DNA of 64,000 nt from NC2004 sp050874905 (lineage in GTDB: Bacteria; Bacillota; Clostridia; Lachnospirales; Lachnospiraceae), in the NCBI GenBank assembly GCA_050874905.1, contig JBNMLP010000001.1, positions 62,001-126,000 of the forward strand. Direction: 5' to 3'. Both the position numbers and the translations under genes were made by a program. Below, one piece after another: positions 42,271-49,484 of this stretch. The first letter of the stretch is position 1; each line of letters begins with the position of its first letter. The notes beneath the pieces were generated by a model. It saw only the letters and a program-made list of their open reading frames with translations, was not told the DNA's origin and made no database searches.

Positions 42271-42286
42271 GTTAAGGCGACGAGGA

Positions 42287-42395
42287 AAATGCACGCATTT
42301 ATGCAGTGCATTTGACGACCGCTAATCAGAGCGAGATTCGCAGAGCGTATCTCGTCTCTGTGGGGCGGCGGCCTAGGAATAGGCCGTCAAAAAAA
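42287..42395. other. Structured intergenic element of three stem-loops
   Basis: Three consecutive hairpins fill this non-coding stretch. The first is AAATGCAC/GTGCATTT (42287-42294 with 42306-42313). The second is CAGAGCGAGAT with ATCTCG-T-CTCTG (42327-42337 with 42349-42360), one bulged T. The third is CGGCCTA-GGAA-TAGGCCG (42369-42386). TTGACG (42312-42317) can also pair with CGTCAA (42385-42390), enclosing hairpins 2 and 3. It is more G+C-rich than the flanking intergenic DNA. It could be a structured RNA, a cis-regulator of the next operon, or a miniature dispersed repeat; strand cannot be assigned. Confidence 0.5.
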
Positions 42396-42427
42396 TGCTC
42401 CGGCATCTTTTAAAATACGACAAAAAT

Positions 42428-42436
42428 TGTTATAAT
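42428..42436 (+). promoter_or_regulatory. Extended -10 promoter of the DUF5717 operon
   Basis: TGTTATAAT (42428-42436) is an extended -10 with perfect TATAAT. It lies inside the upstream extension of the reading frame and so argues for the GTG start at 42491. Confidence 0.55.
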
Positions 42437-42490
42437 AGTTCTATTATAGACTTTATCGTATACGTGGATAGAGGGAATGGGTGGTGCAGT

Positions 42491-45400
42491 GTGCAGGAGA
42501 AAGTAAGAGCATATTCCAAATGTGAATTTCATACCGTGGTGAATCCAAAGATCCAATTTTCCGCAGAGGAGCTTCAGGGAGAGATCATGGAGGGAGAGAC
42601 CCTCCAGGGAAGCTTTGTGATCGCATCGGAAAATGAATGTCCGATCACCGGAAATGTAGAGGTGTTTGACCATCGGATCCGGATGACAGAGGGGGCATTT
42701 GCAACGACCTCCTATACGGTATCCTTCGAGGTGACGGCAAAAGGAATGAAGGCAGGGGAGACGATCGTAGGAGCGTTTCATATTCTGACCAATGGAGGGG
42801 AATACGATCTGCCGTACCAGTACCGGGTCGTGCCGCGTTATATGCTCTGTGAACAGGGAAAAATTTCTAATCTTAAGGAATTTGCGAAGCTTGCCAGTGA
42901 GCACTATGAGGAAGCCCTGCATTTGTTTTTGCGCGAGGATTTTATTTCCCTGCTATGCCAGGGACCATTACTTTCCAACTATCGCCGGATTTATGATTCG
43001 CTGCGTAAAAGTACATCTGCGTCACAGGCAATGGATGAATTTCTGATCACTGCCGGAGAAAAAGAACGTGTTTTATTAAAGCCGAAGAGACAGACGATCA
43101 GTGTAGTATACCAGAAGGAAGATGTCGCAAAGGATGTCGGGATCAAAAAAGAGGGCTTTGGTTATGTCGATGCCCAGATCAGTTGCAGATATTCCTGTGT
43201 TTTCATCGGAAAAACAACGCTTTCCAAAGATGATTTTGTGGGAAATGAAGCGGTGATCCCGATCGTGATCAGTATTGACCAGCTTCCGGCGAAGCAGTGC
43301 CAGATCCCACTTATCATAACGACCGCCTATGAAACTTTTGAGATTGAACTTCAGATCCGCCCGAAGAAGAGCAGTGCGAAAGAACGGACACCGCTGGAGA
43401 TGATGTTTTCTCCGATGCATTTGAAGAAAACCTATCAAAAGCAGCTTCTTACGGATTATTTAAATTATCGCAGCGGCAAGATGACGTTGCAGGAATATAC
43501 CAGGCAATCTATTGAATGTTGCAATGAATTGATGAAATTTGATCTCAAGCACCACTGGTACCGTCTGCTCCGGCTTCATATGTACATTATGAGAAAAGAA
43601 CCGGTGCGCATTGAACAGGAAATAGAAACGATTGATAAATATCGGGACCGGATGCTGGGGGATGTGGTAGGAAGCTGTTATTATGCATATCTGCTTGCAC
43701 TTTATAAAAAGGATCGTGATGTGATCAAAGCGGCAGTCAGACAGATCCGGGACAGCTATCTGACACATCCAAAGGAATTTTTGTTATTCTTTATGATGAT
43801 GTATCTGGATGAGGATTATGTAGAAGAAAAAGAACTTATCTATCAGGATTTTTCCAGACTTTATGAACGGGGCTGTAACAGTCCGATGCTTTATTATGAG
43901 GCATGTGAGCTTTATAATGAATATCCGAATATGATCCGTGACATCACAGAGTTTGATCTGACCGCATTATATTGGGGATTCCGGAAAGGCTGCCTCAATG
44001 AGGAGGTCAGAAACCGCTTCATCGCAATCGTGCCAAGTGTGACCGTATATCATGAAAAAGTATTTAAGATCCTGCGTCTGTTATACGAGCAAAAGCCGCA
44101 GGAGGAGTTGTTAGAAGCCATCTGCCGCATCCTCATGAAGGGCAGAAAGGTAGAAAGCCAGTACCACCGTTATTATGCTTTAGGAGTAGAACATTCTCTG
44201 CGTCTGTTAGGATTGATGGAATGTTACATGAAGAGCCTGCCCAAAGACGGTTATCCGGTGCTGCCAAAGCAGGTTGTGCTCTACTTTACGCATGAGGAAC
44301 GCCGTTTAAATGAAGACCAGTTATCGTATCTTTATGCCAATGTTTTAGTGAACCGGCAGGAGTACGGTTCTTCCTTTGAGGAATATAAGGAGGCCATAGA
44401 ACGTTTCCTTTGCAAGCAGGTGGAAAAGGGAGCGGTCAACGACCATCTGATCGTGTTATACCGCGAATTTTTAAAGGAACCGTCTGTGCTCGCGAGTGTG
44501 TCCAAATATCTGCCAAACATTTTATTTAAGCAGCGGCTGGAATGTGACAATCCCAATATGGAATGGGTACTGATCGACTATGATGAGTCTGACCAGACCG
44601 GAAAAGTGCTGTTAAAAGACGGGGTAGCTTATGTCGATCAGGTGACAGAGCATGTGAATATCACACTGGCAGACCGTAAAAACCGCCGATATATGGGCTC
44701 TGTTCCGTTTACGCTCTATCCGGTGATGGAAGATGAGGAACTGCTTCCGTACTGTTATGAAGCGGATCCTGCCAATTTTGCTGTGCTGCTTCGGCTGGCA
44801 CATTATGCAAAGCAGGCAGGAACAATAGATTATGAAACGATCAAAGTATATAAGACACTGCTCGAAAAAGAGGAGATTTCTGAAGCGTACCGGAAGCAGC
44901 TAAATGCTGCGGTGCTGCAATATTATTACGAACAGTACGAGGGCGATATTTTTGAAGATTATCTGTTAAAGATCGATCTGAAGACGCTGGATGAGGATAA
45001 CCGTAATTTAGCGATTTCCTATATGATCGACCGGGAGCTTTATGAAATGGCCATGGCAGCAGTTGCAACTTATGGATATGATGGTCTTGCGCTTTCTTAT
45101 GTCAAGTCACTTTGCAATGCATTTGTAGAGCAGGAAGAGGTTTCTTATGACGAGCTTCTGGTAACGATGGCATATGAGTTGTTTTATGCCGGGGAATACA
45201 GCGAGGCCGTGTTAAAATATCTGATCCGTTTTGCCAAAGGTGGTAACCGGGAGCTCATCGCAATATATAAAGCAGCGGAAAAACTGCATTTTGATACGCT
45301 TGATTTGGAAGAACGCATTGTGCATCAGGCAATCCTTTCGGATGAATATGATGCCAATGTAACGAAAGCATTTGTTTCTTACACAAAGAAACAACCCAAT

Positions 45401-46072
45401 CGTTTTGTGATGGAAGCATACTTAAATATTATGGCATACCGCTATTTTATTGAGGGCGAGGCTGTACCAAAGAAAATGACAGAGCTTTGGACGCGCGCCT
45501 TTGAGGAAGGACATTTTTCTCATCCGCTCTGCCTTGCGGCTATGCTTCATGCAATTTCCAGAGAGGAAAAGGATCGGGCAAAATATCAGACAGTGATTCA
45601 AAGCGCCATGCAGCAGCTTGCGGCAAAGGACATGGTTTTTCCATTTATGAAAGCTTTTCAAGGTGTGGTGGAGCTTCCCAAAGAGCTTTATTTAAAAACG
45701 TATCTTTTGTACCGGGGAGAGCCGGGACATCAGGTATATGTCCATTATTACCGCAAGGGACCAAAGCGTCCACAGGCTTATTCCGAGCGGATGCGGGAAT
45801 ATTTTGATGGATATTATGTAAAGGATTTTGTACTGTTTGATGACGAAGAACTTGCGTATTATGTGACAGATGAGGATGACGGGGAAACTAAGCGGATAGA
45901 GAGTAATAAGCTTCCGTTGGAAATGCATTTGCAAGGCATAAACGAATCCCGCTTTGCGATGATCAATGAACTGATCCGGGCGGAGAAAGAGGAACAGGAA
46001 GAATTTTATGAGAAGGTAAAACGATACCAGAAAAATGTGTATCTGATCGATCATAATATGACACCGTTATAA
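42491..46072 (+). CDS. DUF5717 family giant protein
   Basis: An 1193-residue protein that I recognise as DUF5717-like, known to me only as a Lachnospiraceae protein of unknown function. The first 150 residues look like beta-sandwich (GSFVIASENECPITGNVEVF, TTSYTVSFEVTAKGMKAGETIVG). From about 370 to the end it is a long series of amphipathic helices (FDLKHHWYRLLRLHMYIMRK; FEEYKEAIERFLCKQVEKG), an alpha-solenoid. No signal peptide or membrane segment, so cytoplasmic. The frame is open from 42395, but a TATAAT box lies inside that extension; GTG 42491, after GGGTGG, gives the expected MQEKVRAYSK start. It leads a four-gene unit with an Hsp70/actin-like protein and is presumably its scaffold or client platform. 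Confidence 0.8.
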   Translation: MQEKVRAYSKCEFHTVVNPKIQFSAEELQGEIMEGETLQGSFVIASENECPITGNVEVFDHRIRMTEGAFATTSYTVSFEVTAKGMKAGETIVGAFHILTNGGEYDLPYQYRVVPRYMLCEQGKISNLKEFAKLASEHYEEALHLFLREDFISLLCQGPLLSNYRRIYDSLRKSTSASQAMDEFLITAGEKERVLLKPKRQTISVVYQKEDVAKDVGIKKEGFGYVDAQISCRYSCVFIGKTTLSKDDFVGNEAVIPIVISIDQLPAKQCQIPLIITTAYETFEIELQIRPKKSSAKERTPLEMMFSPMHLKKTYQKQLLTDYLNYRSGKMTLQEYTRQSIECCNELMKFDLKHHWYRLLRLHMYIMRKEPVRIEQEIETIDKYRDRMLGDVVGSCYYAYLLALYKKDRDVIKAAVRQIRDSYLTHPKEFLLFFMMMYLDEDYVEEKELIYQDFSRLYERGCNSPMLYYEACELYNEYPNMIRDITEFDLTALYWGFRKGCLNEEVRNRFIAIVPSVTVYHEKVFKILRLLYEQKPQEELLEAICRILMKGRKVESQYHRYYALGVEHSLRLLGLMECYMKSLPKDGYPVLPKQVVLYFTHEERRLNEDQLSYLYANVLVNRQEYGSSFEEYKEAIERFLCKQVEKGAVNDHLIVLYREFLKEPSVLASVSKYLPNILFKQRLECDNPNMEWVLIDYDESDQTGKVLLKDGVAYVDQVTEHVNITLADRKNRRYMGSVPFTLYPVMEDEELLPYCYEADPANFAVLLRLAHYAKQAGTIDYETIKVYKTLLEKEEISEAYRKQLNAAVLQYYYEQYEGDIFEDYLLKIDLKTLDEDNRNLAISYMIDRELYEMAMAAVATYGYDGLALSYVKSLCNAFVEQEEVSYDELLVTMAYELFYAGEYSEAVLKYLIRFAKGGNRELIAIYKAAEKLHFDTLDLEERIVHQAILSDEYDANVTKAFVSYTKKQPNRFVMEAYLNIMAYRYFIEGEAVPKKMTELWTRAFEEGHFSHPLCLAAMLHAISREEKDRAKYQTVIQSAMQQLAAKDMVFPFMKAFQGVVELPKELYLKTYLLYRGEPGHQVYVHYYRKGPKRPQAYSERMREYFDGYYVKDFVLFDDEELAYYVTDEDDGETKRIESNKLPLEMHLQGINESRFAMINELIRAEKEEQEEFYEKVKRYQKNVYLIDHNMTPL

Positions 46073-46090
46073 AACAGGCAGGAGTAAACT

Positions 46091-47344
46091 ATGGAGAATT
46101 TAGCGATAGGAATTGATCTACAAGTAAATTACATGGGAATCAGTTACTTTGACGAGGAGAAGCAGGAGCCGGTGGAGGTTAAGGAAACTTCCAATGTGAA
46201 AATGACGCAGTATCCGCTGGATCTGTTTTATTCGACGAAAGAAAATGTGTGGATCGCCGGGTTAGAGGCTTCGGAACATTATATGTCAGAGGCAGGGGAA
46301 TTTTACACCGATCTTCTTTCCCATATTGGTGACCGCACAGTTGCTGTGGCTGGCGGACAGGAGTACGACGGAACAGATCTGTTCTGTGTCATGGTCTGTA
46401 CCCAGTTGCAGCAGTGCTTTGGCAAGGAGCTTGCCAAGCTTAAGAAGGTTGTGGTAACCTCTCCGTTTGCCAGTCTGGAACTGCAAAAGGCGGTGAAACG
46501 TCTGGCAAAATATCTGCATTTGAAACGGGAACAGATCGAGCTGGTAAGTCCTACGATGGCAACGCTGTTTTATATCTTTTCGCAGGAGACAAATATCTGG
46601 GATTTTGGAGTTGGCATATTTGAATATACGGAAAAAGGACTGACATTAAAGCGTATCGGAGTAAACCGTTATCAGCGTCCGATGCGGATATCCGTGACCG
46701 ATGAAGTCTTTGATACCATGCCGCCGATGTCGGCAGAGGCAGAGGAGAAGGATATTGCCTTTTCCCAGATCTGTAAAAATGCATTCCGTGGCAGAAGTAA
46801 GAATGTGTCCGGCGTATATCTGTTAGGGGAAGGCTTTGAACAGGACTGGCTTGACCGGGCGGCAGGAAATCTGTGCCAGTCAAGACGTGTTTTTATGGGA
46901 CAGAATATGTGTGTCAACGGAGCCTGTCTGGCAGCGCAGAGTGGTTCGGCTGCGATCAACAGCGACGGCAACATTTATGTTGAAGCTCCCGGTATCATTC
47001 ATTATGACATCGGAGTCAAAGTGCTTTATCAGGGAAGAGAGCAGATTGCGCCGATCGCATTGGGGGAACAGGAGTGGTTCGCCCTGGCAGGAAGTGCCTG
47101 CATTTTCTTAGATGATACCAACCGGATTGAAATTGATATGTACCACCGGGGAACAAACGAGATGGTCAAGGAGATCATTGAGATCAAAGGACTCCCGAAG
47201 CGTCCGCCGAAAACGACAAAGCTTAAGATCAGTGTGCGGTATCTGGATGCCAAACGCGGAGAGATCTGCATTGAAGACAAGGGGTTTGGTGCACTATATC
47301 CGACGACCGGTAAAATGTACGTGAAGGAATTTCAATTACCATAG
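46091..47344 (+). CDS. DUF5716 family Hsp70/actin-like protein
   Basis: A 417-residue protein with a diverged Hsp70/actin ATPase fold, matching my memory of DUF5716. Fold landmarks: phosphate-1 strand IGIDLQVNYMGISYF (6-20, with QVN in place of the usual GTT), connect-like LVSPTMATLFYIF (151-163), phosphate-2 WDFGVGIFEYTEKG (170-183), adenosine-like GVYLLGEGFEQDW (241-253) and VNGACLAAQSG. From about 300 there is a beta-rich domain (VLYQGREQIAPIALGEQEWF, KLKISVRYLDAKRGEICIED) resembling the Hsp70 substrate-binding sandwich. The phosphate-1 change leaves real ATPase activity uncertain. It lies 18 bases after DUF5717 and 17 before a TPR protein, so it is likely part of one complex. Confidence 0.78.
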   Translation: MENLAIGIDLQVNYMGISYFDEEKQEPVEVKETSNVKMTQYPLDLFYSTKENVWIAGLEASEHYMSEAGEFYTDLLSHIGDRTVAVAGGQEYDGTDLFCVMVCTQLQQCFGKELAKLKKVVVTSPFASLELQKAVKRLAKYLHLKREQIELVSPTMATLFYIFSQETNIWDFGVGIFEYTEKGLTLKRIGVNRYQRPMRISVTDEVFDTMPPMSAEAEEKDIAFSQICKNAFRGRSKNVSGVYLLGEGFEQDWLDRAAGNLCQSRRVFMGQNMCVNGACLAAQSGSAAINSDGNIYVEAPGIIHYDIGVKVLYQGREQIAPIALGEQEWFALAGSACIFLDDTNRIEIDMYHRGTNEMVKEIIEIKGLPKRPPKTTKLKISVRYLDAKRGEICIEDKGFGALYPTTGKMYVKEFQLP

Positions 47345-47361
47345 AAGAAAGGGGCATAAGT

Positions 47362-48189
47362 ATGGGACATGCCATCTATTGTGAGACAAAGGAAGCGATA
47401 ACACCGTATATTTTTGCAAATACAAGGATTCCGGTGTATTCCTATGAGGAAGTATGCTATTATATTTTCCATCATCCATCGATGATCTCCTATGAAACAC
47501 TGGGCAGTGAATTCCGTCAGTGGGTAAAGGAAAAACTGGGGATGGAGGCACTTGCTGAGGAACTTGGCAGTCTTGCTGAGGGAGAAGCGGATCTGCTTTC
47601 CTATCTGCGCTGCTTTTTACAGGCGGCCAATTATTACAGCAAACAGGAGGTTGCGCTTTTCTTTGAACAATTAAAGGAGGAGGCAAAGCTTCCGAAGGCA
47701 CTCCAGTTAAAAAAACAGGCGGACAGCTTTTTGAGTTTTCAAAAATATGTCAGAGCGATCCGTCTTTATGATGCGATCTTAAAGAAGGAAGAGATGGATC
47801 AGGAGCTTACCGGAAGCATTTACCATAACAAGGGAGTGGCTCTTTCTAAGAATTTTGAGCTGACGGCAGCATCCGGCTGTTTTTTAAAGGCGTATGAGTG
47901 TGCTCCCAATGACGTGACACTTAGCTGTTATCTGACGATATTCTTTTTGCTGCAGCAATATGAAAAAGCACAGCAGGAGTGTGAACGTTTGGGGGTAGCA
48001 AAGGAAACCTATGACAGGATCTTGTTTGAATACCGTCAAAGTGAAGAAAGCTACACTTCTTCCGATGAGTGGAAAAAAGGAGAAAAGCTGACGGAGGATG
48101 TTACATACGGACAGGAAAAACGGGCAAAAGATGCCGCAGAGCAGATGATCCTCTCGTGGAAGGAAGAGTATCGCAGGGAAACAACATAA
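47362..48189 (+). CDS. TPR-like helical protein of the DUF5717 operon
   Basis: A 275-residue soluble protein of no named family. The N-terminal 100 residues are mixed (ITPYIFANTRIPVYSYEEVCYYI, EALAEELGSLAEGEADLLSYL). Residues 110-205 contain two or three TPR-type helix pairs (QADSFLSFQKYVRAIRLYDAI, IYHNKGVALSKNFELTAASGCF, CYLTIFFLLQQYEKAQQECE). The end is charged and helical. No export signal. TPR modules bind peptides of partner proteins and are frequent Hsp70 co-factors, which fits the preceding DUF5716 gene. Start ATG 47362 follows AAAGGGGC. The gap to the next gene is 12 bases. Confidence 0.72.
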   Translation: MGHAIYCETKEAITPYIFANTRIPVYSYEEVCYYIFHHPSMISYETLGSEFRQWVKEKLGMEALAEELGSLAEGEADLLSYLRCFLQAANYYSKQEVALFFEQLKEEAKLPKALQLKKQADSFLSFQKYVRAIRLYDAILKKEEMDQELTGSIYHNKGVALSKNFELTAASGCFLKAYECAPNDVTLSCYLTIFFLLQQYEKAQQECERLGVAKETYDRILFEYRQSEESYTSSDEWKKGEKLTEDVTYGQEKRAKDAAEQMILSWKEEYRRETT

Positions 48190-48201
48190 ACGAGGTTTGA
48201 T

Positions 48202-49410
48202 ATGGCAATCATGAAAAAAATGAAACAGCGGTTTCAGGGCTTTAAACGGAAAAAAAGCGAGGAGATCCGGGAACAGACGGAGGAACAGATTCTTGTCGAT
48301 GCACAGGTGTTGCAGGAGGAAGGGAAAGAGTTTGTCAAAAAGAGGATCCAGAAAAAAGAGCTTACCGTGGAAGATTATTGTGAGCAGGTGATCGATTGTA
48401 CCAGAAACCTGCAGCAGAAGAAAACAGAATATGAGCAGGTAACGGCTTACTTAACCGACATCCAACTGCTGGATCAGATGACCGAGGAGGAGCGGGAACG
48501 CGTGCAGGCGGTTGCCTATAAACTCAATGAAGTGGCAAAAGACCGAAAGGATATGCAGGACGAAAGCAGGGCACTCACACAGCTTCAGTTTCGCTTTATG
48601 CAGCTGCATGAGTATGAGATTCCGGAAGGGATCAAGCAGATGCAGGAGCAGGAGACATATCAGCAGGACATCCGTTCCGACCTTCAAAAGCTCGAAGAGG
48701 AACGGGTCAATTTAAAATACGAAGAAAAATATTATCTGGAAAAGCTGCACAATCTGAAAATGATCATTCTCTCGGTTCTGTTTCTGGCAGTGATCGTGGC
48801 AGCAGGAATCGGATTTTTCTATACGCAGTATATTTTTGATATCCGGCTGGCATTTTTGTGTCTGCTCTTTCTTGTTGCAGTAGCCGGAACGATCTGTTTT
48901 GTACGTTACCGCAATGTCAATTATGCACTGGCCTATTGCAGGAAGCAGCAGACGCGTGCGGTGAAATTTATCAACCGCGTAAAATTAAAATGGGTGAACA
49001 ATACTGCTACACTGGATTACATGTATGAAAAATACAATGTTGGAAGCTCCAGAGAGCTTCTTTATATGTGGCAGCTTTATCAACAGACTTTGGAAAATGA
49101 AGAAAAATATAAACATTCTTCCAAAGAGCTGGAGCACTATGGTGCCCTGCTTTTGAAACTGCTTGGACATGTCGGGGTACATGATGCGGATATCTGGCTG
49201 ACCCAGCCGGAGGCATTGCTCGACAGCAGAGAGATGGTGGAGGTGACACATCATCTGAATGGCAGACGCCAGAAGCTCAGAGAAGAAATGGAGATCGAGG
49301 AGGATATGATGGATGCTTCCGTGGAGGCGATCAGGGATGCCATGCAAAAAAATCCGGAGACTGCCATGCAGGTGCGGAGGATTTTAGAACCCTATCATAT
49401 CCGGCTTTAG
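48202..49410 (+). CDS. Membrane coiled-coil protein of the DUF5717 operon
   Basis: A 402-residue protein of no named family. A long, charged coiled coil (about 15-183, KKTEYEQVTAYLTDIQLLDQ) is followed by two transmembrane helices (187-208, MIILSVLFLAVIVAAGIGFF; 213-234, IRLAFLCLLFLVAVAGTICF) separated by a four-residue turn. A second helical, charged region runs to the end (REEMEIEEDMMDASVEAIRD). Both long parts therefore face the same side, most likely the cytoplasm. As last gene of the DUF5717 unit it would tether the complex to the membrane. No terminator separates it from valS, which has its own promoter. Confidence 0.72.
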   Translation: MAIMKKMKQRFQGFKRKKSEEIREQTEEQILVDAQVLQEEGKEFVKKRIQKKELTVEDYCEQVIDCTRNLQQKKTEYEQVTAYLTDIQLLDQMTEEERERVQAVAYKLNEVAKDRKDMQDESRALTQLQFRFMQLHEYEIPEGIKQMQEQETYQQDIRSDLQKLEEERVNLKYEEKYYLEKLHNLKMIILSVLFLAVIVAAGIGFFYTQYIFDIRLAFLCLLFLVAVAGTICFVRYRNVNYALAYCRKQQTRAVKFINRVKLKWVNNTATLDYMYEKYNVGSSRELLYMWQLYQQTLENEEKYKHSSKELEHYGALLLKLLGHVGVHDADIWLTQPEALLDSREMVEVTHHLNGRRQKLREEMEIEEDMMDASVEAIRDAMQKNPETAMQVRRILEPYHIRL

Positions 49411-49416
49411 CAAGCC

Positions 49417-49445
49417 TTGATTTCAAATGCAATAAGGGGTATAAT
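49417..49445 (+). promoter_or_regulatory. Sigma-A promoter of valS
   Basis: TTGATT (49417-49422), 17 bases, perfect TATAAT (49440-49445). The leader to ATG 49485 is about 33 bases, too short for a T-box. Confidence 0.78.
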
Positions 49446-49484
49446 GTCGGAAGATATTGCAAAAAACAGGAAGGACGAAACACC

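Noticed and set aside
49411..49484. T-box leader for valS
   Set aside because: The promoter at 49417-49445 leaves a leader of only about 33 bases and no terminator.
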